DNA of 64,000 bases from Desulfosporosinus nitroreducens. Lineage in GTDB: Bacteria; Bacillota; Desulfitobacteriia; Desulfitobacteriales; Desulfitobacteriaceae. Each line of letters begins with the position of its first letter. Positions within the stretch are counted from its first letter, which is position 1. The position numbers and the translations under genes are program-made. The DNA lies in the NCBI RefSeq assembly GCF_023897015.1, contig NZ_JAMHFY010000003.1, forward strand, positions 124,001 to 188,000, given 5' to 3'. Under the pieces are notes generated by a model. It saw nothing but the letters and a program-made list of their open reading frames with translations. It did not search any database and was not told the origin of the DNA. Shown here one piece after another: positions 34,336-43,191 of this stretch.

Positions 34336-34384
34336 TTTGTCGAAGAGAAACTTATTGACATCACTATAATGATAGGGATATCTT
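34336..34384 (+). promoter_or_regulatory. Spo0A-box-like site and promoter before the PAS kinase
   Basis: TTTGTCGAAGA at 34336-34346 closely matches the 0A box (TTTGTCGAAAA, core TGTCGAA). It is followed by TTGACA at 34355 and a weak TATCTT 18 bases further on. This suggests that the sensor kinase is controlled by the sporulation regulator. It is a single motif match and could be chance. Confidence 0.5.
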
Positions 34385-34435
34385 AGTCAGTTCCATGGAC
34401 ATGACCGCAATCTAATAAGAAAAGTGGTATGAATA

Positions 34436-36355
34436 ATGTCAACTGAAGAGATCATGGAATTAAAACAAAAAGTTGCTTTACTGGAAGCAACTTTAGCGGA
34501 TGTTCGAGAAGAAAACGGAATTTGGGAACGGATTTTCCTTGAAATTCGTTGGGGAATGGTCGTAGCTGATGCCAGTAATGGAAAAATACTAAAGGTCAAT
34601 CCTCACTATGCTGAAATGCACGGGTACAGCATCTCAGAATTAATAGGTAAATGCATGTATGATCTACTTTGTGCACCAGGACATCAAAAAGACCTTTTGG
34701 ATGAAGTTGGTCCAAGGGTACAGGATGATCGTTATGAATATCACTCCGTGCATATGAAGAAAGATGGAAGCTCTTTTCCTGTTCGAATTCATAATCATGA
34801 AATTACAGTAAATTCGCGGTGCTTTCGGATTGTCTCTACCTGGGACATTACGGATAGTCAGCTTAAACAAAAGGAATTAAATCAATACCATGAATGCTTA
34901 GAGGAATTAGTCAAATTTCGTACGGATGAACTAGAGAAAACAAATGAACAACTTCGAAGCGAAATCATCCAAAAAGAAACTGCCGAAAATGAATTAGCAA
35001 AAGCCCATCAAGAGATGATCAGTATTATAGAAAGTATTGGGGACTGCTTTAAGGCGGTAAATCGTGAATGGATCATAACGTACGCTAATCAGGCTATGGT
35101 TAAAGCGCGCGAGGCTAATGGATTATATGGAGATATTGTAGGAACTGATTATTGGGAGACTCACAGGGTATCGAATAAAACGATTAATGACGCTTGTCTA
35201 AAGGTTATGAATGACGGGATTCCAACCCGATTTGAGACCTATGCTCTAACGATGGGGCAGTGGGTTGAAGTCAGTATTTACCCAACTGTAAGCGGAATCT
35301 CGATTTTTCTTCGCAATATAGAGGAGAGAAGGAAGATTGAAAAGGCCGTAGAGGAAGAGCATCACCGTTTGTATTCGTTATTTAACAGCTTTCCTGGATT
35401 AATATATCTTCAAGAAGAAAATCACAATATACGCTTTGCGAACAATAGCTTTCAAGCAAAATTTGGTTCAGGCTTGGACCAACCTTGCTTTGAAGTTATA
35501 GCAGGCTTGCCGTTTCCATGTCCTGATTGTATGTCCTCGATGGTTCTTAGAAACGACACTGCTGTATGGAAAGAGATGGTTTTTGATAATCGCATATACG
35601 AGATATATTCTCAACCCTTCATTGATGCAGATGGTTCTAGGCTGGTTTTCAAGGTTCTTATTGATATAACCGACAGAAGAAGTGCTGATCGTGAATTGGC
35701 GCGTTTAGAGCGACTTAATATGGTGGGGGAAATGGCGGCGGGTATAGCTCACGAGGTTAGGAATCCGCTGACGACGGTTCGCGGTTTCCTTCAGTTGCTC
35801 CAATCTAAGAAAGAGACGTTGGAATATCATGACTATTTCCAATTAATGACAGACGAGCTGGACCGAGCGAATTTGATCCTTACCGATTTTTTGAGCTTAG
35901 CCAAAGATAAGTCAATCGGCTTTGAGTTAATCAATATATCCAAGATTGTAACAACTCTGGCCCCACTCTTAACAGCTGATGCAACCAATCAAGACAAAAC
36001 AATTATTCTTCAGCTTGAAGAGGTTCCCGACTCTCTTGGAAATGGAAACGAGCTTCGACAGTTGATTCTGAACTTAGCACGAAATGGATTGGAGGCAATG
36101 CGAGCGGGCACGACTCTAACCATTCGAACTTATAAATTTGAAGATTATATCCTTCTTAAGGTTTGCGACCAAGGCGGAGGAGTCGATCCTAAAATACTCG
36201 ATAGATTAGGCACCCCGTTCTTAACAACAAAAGAACGAGGGACTGGATTAGGGCTTGCAATATGTCAAAGTATAGCTGTTCGACATAATGCGAAAATTAG
36301 TTTTGAGTCGGGGAATACTGGAACAACGGTTTCAGTTAAGTTCCCAGTCAAGTAA
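34436..36355 (+). CDS. Multi-PAS sensor histidine kinase
   Basis: 639 residues without membrane segments, so probably cytoplasmic. A short coiled coil is followed by PAS domains at about 30-140, 190-300 and 310-415. Then come the HisKA dimerisation helix with the phospho-acceptor His in GIAHEVRNPLTT and a HATPase domain with N box (ARNGLEAM), GGGVD and GTGLGLAICQS. Domain order resembles sporulation kinases of the KinA type. No response regulator lies beside it, as is usual for kinases feeding Spo0F/Spo0A. The true target is inferred. Confidence 0.85.
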   Translation: MSTEEIMELKQKVALLEATLADVREENGIWERIFLEIRWGMVVADASNGKILKVNPHYAEMHGYSISELIGKCMYDLLCAPGHQKDLLDEVGPRVQDDRYEYHSVHMKKDGSSFPVRIHNHEITVNSRCFRIVSTWDITDSQLKQKELNQYHECLEELVKFRTDELEKTNEQLRSEIIQKETAENELAKAHQEMISIIESIGDCFKAVNREWIITYANQAMVKAREANGLYGDIVGTDYWETHRVSNKTINDACLKVMNDGIPTRFETYALTMGQWVEVSIYPTVSGISIFLRNIEERRKIEKAVEEEHHRLYSLFNSFPGLIYLQEENHNIRFANNSFQAKFGSGLDQPCFEVIAGLPFPCPDCMSSMVLRNDTAVWKEMVFDNRIYEIYSQPFIDADGSRLVFKVLIDITDRRSADRELARLERLNMVGEMAAGIAHEVRNPLTTVRGFLQLLQSKKETLEYHDYFQLMTDELDRANLILTDFLSLAKDKSIGFELINISKIVTTLAPLLTADATNQDKTIILQLEEVPDSLGNGNELRQLILNLARNGLEAMRAGTTLTIRTYKFEDYILLKVCDQGGGVDPKILDRLGTPFLTTKERGTGLGLAICQSIAVRHNAKISFESGNTGTTVSVKFPVK

Positions 36356-36385
36356 ATAATGGGCTAGATCAGGAATGGATATGTG

Positions 36386-36419
36386 AAAGCCACCCCATCT
36401 TAAAAAGTGGGGTGGCTTT
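36386..36419. terminator. Terminator between the kinase and metQ
   Basis: AAAGCCACCCCA and TGGGGTGGCTTT form a 12-base stem between convergent genes and can serve both directions. Confidence 0.88.
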
Positions 36420-36438
36420 ACTCATGAAATAAGGTTTT

Positions 36439-37290
36439 TTAGAATGCAGGAACAATGGACCCTTTATATTTGTCTTCGATGAACTTCTTGACGTCAGGGG
36501 AGGTTAAAGCTTTGGCGAGCTTTTGAAGAGCGGGATCGTCCTTTTTACTTTCTTTGACAACAAGAATATTTGCGTAGGGCGACTCTTTGTCTTCCATAAT
36601 GATAGAATCATTGAGCGGGTTGAGTCCACCTTCTAAAGCGTAATTCGTATTGATCACTGCAGCAACAACTTTAGGATCTTGGAGTACTCTGGGAAGCTGA
36701 GGAGCATCGAGCGGGGTAATTTTGAGTTGCTTGGGGTTATCCTGGATGTCATTAACCGTTCCCTTAATTCCAATTCCATCTTTTAGTTGGATGAGACCGG
36801 CTTTGGCTAGCAGAGCCAGGGCTCGACCGGCATTAGATGGATCATTAGGAATGGCTATAGTATCCCCGTTTTTGAGGTCATCGAGTTTGGTGATTTTCTT
36901 AGAGTAGATTCCCATTGGCTCAATGTGCACGTTAGCAATTGAAACATTCTTTAAGGAATGGTCTTGGTTAAAGGAATCCAGGTAAGGGGTGTGTTGGAAG
37001 AAGTTGGCATCGATATCTCCAGTATCCAAGTCTAAGTTGGGGCGGACATAATCAGTGTAGTTAACGATTTGGAGGTCAACACCTTCTTTGAGGAGAGCTG
37101 GTTTAATGTACTCTAGGATTTCGGCGTGGGGAATTGGAGTTGCGCCAACTTTCAGTACGGTGTTTGAGGGTGTGTCGGATCCGGCTTTCGGTGCATCGGT
37201 CTTACTGCCACAGCCTGAGAGTACGAGGGAAAGAGTGACTAAAACAGCGAGTGATAAAGCAAGGTAACGGTGATTCTTAAGTTTAAACAT
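36439..37290 (-). CDS. metQ: Methionine ABC transporter binding lipoprotein
   Basis: 283 residues of the NlpA/MetQ family. The signal peptide ends in the lipobox LSGCG. GATPIPHAEIL, YVRPNLDLDTGDIDANFFQHTPYL and AIPNDPSNAGRAL are family landmarks. It captures D- or L-methionine outside the membrane and delivers it to MetI/MetN. It is the last gene of the minus-strand metN-metI-metQ operon, 103 bases from metI. Confidence 0.93.
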   Translation of the reverse strand: MFKLKNHRYLALSLAVLVTLSLVLSGCGSKTDAPKAGSDTPSNTVLKVGATPIPHAEILEYIKPALLKEGVDLQIVNYTDYVRPNLDLDTGDIDANFFQHTPYLDSFNQDHSLKNVSIANVHIEPMGIYSKKITKLDDLKNGDTIAIPNDPSNAGRALALLAKAGLIQLKDGIGIKGTVNDIQDNPKQLKITPLDAPQLPRVLQDPKVVAAVINTNYALEGGLNPLNDSIIMEDKESPYANILVVKESKKDDPALQKLAKALTSPDVKKFIEDKYKGSIVPAF

Positions 37291-37393
37291 GATTTCTTCC
37301 TCCTATTTGTTGAGTTTGGTTGGAACATTGACTAATACGGTTTTCTTTGTGCTTCGTAGCAGATGAAGCGCTGGTGAGGGTAACAGCCTTGGT

Positions 37394-38080
37394 TTAATGA
37401 GTAAGTTTGCGTGCCAGTGCAGTTCCTAGAGATTGTATGATCTGAACGATCACGACTAGAATGACGACGGTGACGATCATAATATCGGTTCGGAAACGAT
37501 TGTAGCCATATTGAATGGCTAAGTCTCCTAACCCACCCCCGCCAACGGTACCGGCCATTGCAGTGTAGCCGATGACACTAATCGTCGTGATGGCGACGCC
37601 TAGAATAAGTGAAGCTTTCGCTTCAGGTAGAAGAACTTTTTGAATAATTTGTTTGGGGGATGCCCCCATGGATAAAGCTGCTTCGATCACGCCGTAGGGC
37701 ACTTCTTTAAGGGAACTTTCCACGACTCGGGCCACAAAAGGAGCAGCGGAGATAACAAGTGGGACAATTGCAGCTGTAGTGCCAATGGACGTGCCAACAA
37801 CTGATTTAGTGAATGGGATTAAGGCTACTAAAAGGATGATGAACGGAGCGGAACGTAAGATGTTGACAAGGGTTCCTAAAGTTCGTTCTACCCACGGGTT
37901 GGGCATAATGTGTCCGGGAGAGGTGACAACCAAAATAATGCCTAAAGGGAGTCCTAACAGGTAAGCAAATATCGTAGAGGCGGCAACCATATAGAGGGTT
38001 TCGCCGGTTGCCGGGATAATAAGTCGGAGTAAATCAGTCCAAAAAGTGACTTGAAAAAGCAGGGATGAATCAAAGGGCAT
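37394..38080 (-). CDS. metI: Methionine ABC transporter permease
   Basis: 228 residues with five membrane segments and the cytoplasmic EAA loop (EAALSMGASPKQIIQKVLLPEA) that contacts MetN. ATG is preceded by GGAGGTGATTC, which overlaps the end of metN by 11 bases, so the two are coupled. Confidence 0.93.
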   Translation of the reverse strand: MPFDSSLLFQVTFWTDLLRLIIPATGETLYMVAASTIFAYLLGLPLGIILVVTSPGHIMPNPWVERTLGTLVNILRSAPFIILLVALIPFTKSVVGTSIGTTAAIVPLVISAAPFVARVVESSLKEVPYGVIEAALSMGASPKQIIQKVLLPEAKASLILGVAITTISVIGYTAMAGTVGGGGLGDLAIQYGYNRFRTDIMIVTVVILVVIVQIIQSLGTALARKLTH

Positions 38081-39095
38081 GTTGAATCACCTCCACTTTT
38101 AATTCCCGAGATGCTAAATAGCGGTGAGCCTCTTTAAGCTGTGCGGGGTTTCCCAGTAGTTCCAGGGTTAGAGTGCCAAAGAGCGTAGATCTCAAATGGT
38201 CGATACTCCCATAGAGGATGTTTGCGCGAACGTCGCAAGAACGTAATAAATCGGTAATAATTGGGTCTGAGGCTCGTGAGCCAAGAAATTGAATGCGAAC
38301 AATTTCTGAGTCTCGATGTGTTGAAAGCTCCTTTAACAGGTCGGCAGGAAGTTCGTTCGGAAAAACCGTAGAGATAAACTGGCGAGCGATATCTGATTGC
38401 GGTTTTATGAAGACAGACTCGACAGGGCCATTTTCCACAATGCGGGCTTCGTGAATAACTGCAACATCCGTGCAGATTTCTTTGACCACTTTCATTTCAT
38501 GGGTAATCATTACTATCGTTAAACCGAGTTTTTGGTTAATATCGCGAAGCAGGTTCAAGATTGAAAGAGTGGTTTGTGGATCTAACGCTGAAGTGGCTTC
38601 GTCACACAGAAGGACTTGAGGCTTCGTGGCGAGCGCTCGCGCGATGCCGACTCGCTGTTTTTGGCCCCCACTTAATTGAGCGGGGTAAGCAGATGATTTG
38701 TCATCCAGACCGACGAGATGGAGTAACTCTTTTACCCGTATGGAGATTTCTTTCTTTGGTACTCCGGCAATTTCTAAAGGAAAGGCAATGTTTTCTGCAA
38801 CGGTCCGCGATTGAAGGAGATAAAAGTGTTGAAAGATCATTCCGATATTCTGACGCGCTTGACGAAGTTCTTGGTTAGAAAGCTTGGTTAAGTCTTGTCC
38901 GGCAACGACGATTTGACCGCTTGTAGGTTTCTCAAGAAGGTTTAAGCAACGCACCAGCGTGCTTTTCCCTGCACCGCTTAATCCAATAATACCGTAGATG
39001 GCTCCCTGCAATATGTTCAAGGATACATTATCAATGGCTATGATGGTTCCTTGGCGGGAGGAGTACTTTTTGACTAATTGATTAATCTGAATCAA
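38070..39095 (-). CDS. metN: Methionine ABC transporter ATPase
   Basis: 341 residues from a TTG at 39095 with AAGGAGGT just upstream. A longer frame back to 39272 runs through a repeat and the riboswitch terminator and is not real. Walker A GLSGAGKST, signature LSGGQKQR, Walker B VLLCDEATSALD and a C-terminal NIL domain of about 80 residues (IQFLGSRASDPIITDLL) are seen; the NIL domain senses methionine in E. coli MetN. Expression is governed by the SAM riboswitch upstream. Confidence 0.94.
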   Translation of the reverse strand: MIQINQLVKKYSSRQGTIIAIDNVSLNILQGAIYGIIGLSGAGKSTLVRCLNLLEKPTSGQIVVAGQDLTKLSNQELRQARQNIGMIFQHFYLLQSRTVAENIAFPLEIAGVPKKEISIRVKELLHLVGLDDKSSAYPAQLSGGQKQRVGIARALATKPQVLLCDEATSALDPQTTLSILNLLRDINQKLGLTIVMITHEMKVVKEICTDVAVIHEARIVENGPVESVFIKPQSDIARQFISTVFPNELPADLLKELSTHRDSEIVRIQFLGSRASDPIITDLLRSCDVRANILYGSIDHLRSTLFGTLTLELLGNPAQLKEAHRYLASRELKVEVIQHAL

Positions 39096-39137
39096 AGGCT
39101 TACCTCCTTTATCTGAATTTCTGGAAGGTCCCTTCTC

Positions 39138-39229
39138 GCCATCACGGCGCCTTGCCATCCATGGCGGCGCTCTAATCTCGAACGTCCTGTTCGAGTCTTG
39201 GCTACAGGGACACTTGGCCGTCCATGGCC
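39138..39229. repeat. Palindromic repeat family A, copy 2
   Basis: It shares its core with 21080-21164: CCATCCATGGCGG, GCTCTA, CTCGAAC/GTTCGAG, TGGCT.CAGGGACACTTGG. It lies in the 5' leader of the met operon, between the SAM-riboswitch terminator and metN, so it would be part of the mRNA and fold into hairpins. Confidence 0.7.
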
Positions 39230-39237
39230 AGCGCACA

Positions 39238-39267
39238 ACAAAACTCCGCGAAGAAAACCCGCGGAGT
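39238..39267 (-). terminator. SAM riboswitch terminator
   Basis: On the minus strand ACTCCGCG and CGCGGAGT enclose a 9-base loop and are followed by TTTGTTG. It is the off-state hairpin of the met leader. Confidence 0.85.
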
Positions 39268-39280
39268 ACCATTTGGTTTT

Positions 39281-39381
39281 CCTCTTATCTCCCAGATTTC
39301 TCTGCAGGAGTTAGCACCGTGCATAAATGCCGGTTGCCGGGCTTCATCGGGCCAGTCCCTCCACCTACTCTGAATAAGAGT
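39281..39381 (-). promoter_or_regulatory. SAM-I (S-box) riboswitch
   Basis: Read on the minus strand: the P1 arms CTCTTAT/ATAAGAG, AGGTGGAGGGACTGGCCC, GATGAAGCCCGGCAACC, then a GCACGGTGCTAA segment and CTGCAGA. This is the S-box consensus almost base for base. S-adenosylmethionine binding would favour the terminator and switch off methionine import. Confidence 0.96.
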
Positions 39382-39426
39382 CTTCTATGAAGTTTTCTTG
39401 TGTCAGTTGTACTTATGAATGTTTAT

Positions 39427-39456
39427 ATTTTAGCATAGGGGGAGAGACATTTGCAA
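39427..39456 (-). promoter_or_regulatory. Promoter of the met operon
   Basis: On the minus strand TTGCAA and TAAAAT are 18 bases apart, about 45 bases before the SAM aptamer. Confidence 0.55.
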
Positions 39457-39488
39457 GAGGTAATCTTGATCCGAAAATATAAAAAAGC

Positions 39489-39517
39489 TTGACAATAGCA
39501 CATCGCTTTAATAAATT
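39489..39517 (+). promoter_or_regulatory. Promoter of yerC-hisZ
   Basis: TTGACA and TAAATT are 17 bases apart, about 40 bases before yerC. It is divergent from the met promoter. Confidence 0.7.
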
Positions 39518-39558
39518 AAAGGGAGACAGTGATTTTGTTCTATTAAGGAGGAAAATGC

Positions 39559-39891
39559 ATGTCAAGTGATGAGCGTTTACAGAATCCCTTAACGGATGCC
39601 CTAGTTGAAGCTGTTTTGTTGCTTAAAAACAAAGAAGAGTGTTATCGGTTCTTTGAAGATATTGCGACAGTTGCAGAAATTAAGGCTTTGGCTCAACGTC
39701 TGGAAGTTGCTAAAATGTTACAAAGGAATGAAACCTATACGGCGATTGCTGAAGTGACGGGAGTTAGTACCGCGACGATCAGCCGGGTAAAACGCTGTTT
39801 GAATTTCGGAGCAGATGGATACCAACTCATCTTGCGGCGTCTGAAAGAACAGCGCATACAGAAAATAGACACCAATGAAGGAGAATCATGA
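39559..39891 (+). CDS. YerC/YecD family TrpR-like regulator
   Basis: 110 residues of the TrpR/YerC/YecD family with a helix-turn-helix (YTAIAEVTGVSTATISRVKRCL) in its second half and the RFFEDIATVAEIKALAQRL block in its first. In B. subtilis and many Clostridia such a gene stands at or near the head of his genes, which is the case here. Control of histidine synthesis is therefore likely but inferred. The stop overlaps the hisZ start (ATGATG). AGGAGGAAAATGC leads the ATG. Confidence 0.85.
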   Translation: MSSDERLQNPLTDALVEAVLLLKNKEECYRFFEDIATVAEIKALAQRLEVAKMLQRNETYTAIAEVTGVSTATISRVKRCLNFGADGYQLILRRLKEQRIQKIDTNEGES

Positions 39892-41042
39892 TGCTAAGAA
39901 CAAATTTAGGACTTCGTATACCAAAGGGCATGCGCGATCTGTTACCTGAGGAGATCGCCGTGCAAGAGGGTTTAGAGGTAAAAATTCTTAAACTTTTTCG
40001 ACAGTGGTCTTATCAAAAGGTACTGACTCCCACACTGGAATATTCTGCTTGCGTTCAACCAGATGTTGAACAAGAGGATTCGTTATACAAATTCTTTGAC
40101 CGCGAAGGGCGTATATTAACGTTACGACCAGAACTGACGATACCAATTGCGCGTCTTGTCAGCACACGTATGCGCGGTGGAGAATTTCCACTGCGCTTAT
40201 GTTATAGTGCAGATGTCTATCGAAACACTACCGTTAGACACAGGGAGTTCCGTCAAGTCGGTGTAGAGCTTGTAGGTTCTGATCAGGAACTTGCCGATGC
40301 AGAAGTAATTGCCCTCGCAGTAGAAGCTATTGCTGGATTAGGCCTGGATAATTATCAGTTTAACCTGGGGCATATGGGGATCTTTTCAGGGCTCATGCTG
40401 GAAGCAGGGGTCGATGAAGGGATACAGACTCAGCTGGAGGAAGCGTTAGCCCGCAAAGATATGGTGGGTGTAGAAAGCTGTGTCAGACAAAGCGGCCTGC
40501 CAGCGCGAGTCCAGGAGCTGTTACTTCGGTTACCCCATTTTCACGGAGGAGAGGAAATTCTCGACGAAGTCCTCGCTTGGAGTGAGCGTCCAGCGATTCG
40601 GGAAGCCGTCGAAAGTCTCAGAAGAATTTATCAGTATTTAAAATATTTCGGAGTTCAAGCAAATGTATCCTTAGATTTAGGTATACTTCGTGGTTTTTCA
40701 TATTATACTGGAGCGGTGTTTGAAGGGTATGTTCCAGGAATGGGTTTTCCAGTCGTTGAAGGCGGACGTTATGATGCTTTATATGGTGACTTTGGGATTC
40801 CCCAACCAGCAACTGGGTTCGCTATCCACCTGGGTAATTTATTGGAGCAATTCCCACTTCCAGCAGTCAAGGGAGCAGATGTGTTGGTATATGGTTCTGA
40901 TGCGAAGCAGATCATTAGTCAGTGCCAAGCTTTAAGATCCCAGGGGAAAAGAGTCGAGATGGCGCTGGGAGCATTAGGAAAAGACGAAGCTCAGAAAATG
41001 ATGCTTCAAAAGAATATTACGCAACTTTTATATGTCGAATAA
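39888..41042 (+). CDS. hisZ: ATP phosphoribosyltransferase regulatory subunit
   Basis: 384 residues, a catalytically inert relative of histidyl-tRNA synthetase. PKGMRDLLPEE, TLRPELTIPIARL and YNTTVRHREFRQVGVE-type motif 2 and ILRGFSYYTGAVFEGY are seen. It pairs with the short HisG encoded at 43192 to form the active, feedback-regulated hetero-octamer. It overlaps yerC by four bases with GAAGGAG upstream. It is separated from hisG by pfkA and a fragment gene. Confidence 0.92.
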   Translation: MMLRTNLGLRIPKGMRDLLPEEIAVQEGLEVKILKLFRQWSYQKVLTPTLEYSACVQPDVEQEDSLYKFFDREGRILTLRPELTIPIARLVSTRMRGGEFPLRLCYSADVYRNTTVRHREFRQVGVELVGSDQELADAEVIALAVEAIAGLGLDNYQFNLGHMGIFSGLMLEAGVDEGIQTQLEEALARKDMVGVESCVRQSGLPARVQELLLRLPHFHGGEEILDEVLAWSERPAIREAVESLRRIYQYLKYFGVQANVSLDLGILRGFSYYTGAVFEGYVPGMGFPVVEGGRYDALYGDFGIPQPATGFAIHLGNLLEQFPLPAVKGADVLVYGSDAKQIISQCQALRSQGKRVEMALGALGKDEAQKMMLQKNITQLLYVE

Positions 41043-41214
41043 GGAAAGTTAGACCGGGATGTTTCCCTTATCCAAATCTTTGTACAGGCGTTGCTTGCGT
41101 TGTTGAAATAAATACGTGAGTATTTGGAATGCGGAAAACGTTTAGCATACTTTTGGGTTGGAATATTATATAATAACGTAATAAATACATCTAAATAAAA
41201 GGGGGGTGTAATGA

Positions 41215-42294
41215 TTGCGTAAACTTGCGGTACTTACTGGCGGAGGAGATTGCCCGGGGCTTAATGCAGTGATTAGGGCAATTGCTAAGAGCGCTCATGG
41301 ATATGGAATTGAAGTGCTTGGGATTAGGGATGGCTTCCGTGGAGCTGTAGAAGGAGATTTTATGTCTCTTTCGCTGAAGGATGTCTCGGGTATTTTACCA
41401 CGGGGGGGTACTATTCTCGGAACTACGAATCGCGACAACCCTTTTGCTTATGAAATGAAACTAAATGGGATGACTCAACCTGTAGATCGCTCAGATGACG
41501 TTATCCGAAATCTGCAGGAGCACGGAGTAGATGCCCTGTTAGCCATCGGTGGGGACGGGAGTTTGAACATCGCTCTTAAGTTTGCGAATAAAGGACTTAA
41601 AGTTATTGGAATTCCTAAAACTATCGATAATGATTTAATGGCCACAGATCAAACATTTGGTTTTCAAACGGCGGTGGATACAGCCCAAGAAGCGTTGGAC
41701 CGTTTGCATACCACAGCAGAATCTCATCATAGGGTCATGGTTCTTGAAGTCATGGGTCGTTATGCTGGCTGGATAGCTTTGTACGCTGGTGTCGCAGGAG
41801 GAGCAGATGTCATCCTAATTCCGGAGATTCCGTATAATCTTAATCGGGTTGCCTTAAGTATTCAGAAACGAGCCAAGCAAGGAAAGAAATTCAGTATTAT
41901 CGTCGTGGCAGAAGGTGCTAAGCCCTTAGGTGGCGAAATGGTAGTTGAACGAATGATGACAGGGCGAGTTGACCCGATTAAATTAGGAGGGATTGGCGCT
42001 AAAATAGGCCATGATCTTGAAGATCATTACGGGATGGAAACCCGAGTGACAGTGCTCGGACATCTGCAACGCGGAGGGTCCCCTAATGCATATGATCGAG
42101 TACTGTCTACTCGCTATGGGGCAGCGGCGGTAGATGCTGCGTTGGAAGAAGAATTTGGGATTATGGTTGCACTGCAAGGCAGGGAGATTGTTAGAGTTCC
42201 CCTCCGTGAAGCAGTGGATCAAATTAAACTTGTGCCCTTAAATGATCCCTTATTGTTAGCGGCGCGCACTCTGGGGATGGAGATGGGAGATTGA
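41215..42294 (+). CDS. pfkA: 6-phosphofructokinase, group III type
   Basis: 359 residues, longer than the 319 of classic bacterial PfkA. GGDGS retains the Gly that marks ATP use at E. coli position 104. PKTIDND has Lys at position 124, where ATP enzymes have Gly and PPi enzymes have Lys. This Gly/Lys pair defines the mixed-substrate group III. The start TTG at 41215 follows AAGGGGGGTG. It phosphorylates fructose 6-phosphate in glycolysis. Its location between hisZ and hisG is unusual; no functional link is claimed. Confidence 0.9.
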   Translation: MRKLAVLTGGGDCPGLNAVIRAIAKSAHGYGIEVLGIRDGFRGAVEGDFMSLSLKDVSGILPRGGTILGTTNRDNPFAYEMKLNGMTQPVDRSDDVIRNLQEHGVDALLAIGGDGSLNIALKFANKGLKVIGIPKTIDNDLMATDQTFGFQTAVDTAQEALDRLHTTAESHHRVMVLEVMGRYAGWIALYAGVAGGADVILIPEIPYNLNRVALSIQKRAKQGKKFSIIVVAEGAKPLGGEMVVERMMTGRVDPIKLGGIGAKIGHDLEDHYGMETRVTVLGHLQRGGSPNAYDRVLSTRYGAAAVDAALEEEFGIMVALQGREIVRVPLREAVDQIKLVPLNDPLLLAARTLGMEMGD

Positions 42295-42319
42295 ACCTTG
42301 AAAGATAGGAGGCTGAAAA

Positions 42320-42802
42320 ATGAGTGGCAAATTATCTCTAGATCAGCTCGAAAGTTTTTTGGATGAGACTTGCGATTCTTTACGAGGGGATCGGGAAGCT
42401 ACGGAATTTAAAGAATATGTCATTGCAATTCTTTTTTTAAAGCGTTTAAACGACCGATTTAAACTCGAACGCGAGGTTAGGCGTAAAAAACTTACGATGA
42501 AAGGGTTGTCTCAAGGTCAAATAGAAGAAGAGTTAGAAAAAAGGGAATCCTATCGTTTGTTTGTACCGAAGATGGCGCGTTGGGACATGGTAAAACTAGA
42601 AAAACAAGACTTAGGTTCCTATCTGGCTAAGGCCTTTGCAGAGATTGATGATAAAAACAGGGGTTGCTTGGGCGTTTTAAACACTGTTGACTTTAGTAAG
42701 ACTACTGAAACGGGCGAGAGGTATATTACTAATGACGAGTTAGCTCAGCTATTTAAAGATTTTGAGGAATTGAAGTTATCGGATGATCACTTAGCCTTTT
42801 AA
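42320..42802 (+). CDS. HsdM N-terminal domain only (type I methyltransferase fragment)
   Basis: 160 residues matching the N-terminal helical domain of type I restriction-modification methyltransferases (HsdM_N): LESFLDETCDSLRG, EFKEYVIAILFLKRLNDRF and the LVPKMARWD-like FVPKMARWD. It stops just before the linker to the catalytic domain, so there is no SAM motif or NPPF. It has an excellent ribosome binding site (ATAGGAGGCTGAAAA-ATG) and an intact frame. Either it is a truncated remnant that is still translated, or a stand-alone domain with a new role. No hsdS, hsdR or rest of hsdM is nearby. Confidence 0.75.
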   Translation: MSGKLSLDQLESFLDETCDSLRGDREATEFKEYVIAILFLKRLNDRFKLEREVRRKKLTMKGLSQGQIEEELEKRESYRLFVPKMARWDMVKLEKQDLGSYLAKAFAEIDDKNRGCLGVLNTVDFSKTTETGERYITNDELAQLFKDFEELKLSDDHLAF

Positions 42803-42904
42803 TCCTGAAAGAGATAAAAAGTTTAAACCTAAAGAACTAATGATTCAGATAAGAATAATGAGTAAATTTGTTTTTTATCTATAAAATGAGCTTTAAAATA
42901 TATG

Positions 42905-42942
42905 AGCAGAGAGAATGTCAGCTTGACTACTCTCTGCTTTTT
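42905..42942 (+). terminator. Terminator between the HsdM fragment and hisG
   Basis: AGCAGAGAG and CTCTCTGCT form the stem, followed by five T. It separates the upstream group from hisG. The rest of the 390-base gap holds only the hisG promoter. Confidence 0.8.
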
Positions 42943-43064
42943 AGTTCGGTTTTCACCATGCCCCACGTGAATATCACCAATTTAAAGGGTTTTAAATTTC
43001 TATTCTGATAAATTCTTAGGAAAAATTCGGAGGATTAGGACTTATTTAAATTTATGATAAGGGG

Positions 43065-43093
43065 TTGCCAGAGTTAAGGTGCATTGATATAAT
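43065..43093 (+). promoter_or_regulatory. Promoter of hisG operon
   Basis: TTGCCA and TATAAT are 17 bases apart, about 100 bases before hisG. A TTTAATTAACTAAAG palindrome-like stretch follows, which could bind a regulator such as the YerC-type protein; that is a guess. Confidence 0.65.
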
Positions 43094-43191
43094 TAATATG
43101 TTAGTACTTTAATTAACTAAAGCACTAAAACGAATTTGACTGAAAAGCTAAAAGTATAGTGTTTTTGTGACATTTGAGAGGGGATGCCAAG

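Noticed and set aside
39096-39272. N-terminal extension of MetN
   Set aside because: It crosses repeat A and the riboswitch terminator; TTG 39095 has AAGGAGG and matches the usual MetN N-terminus.
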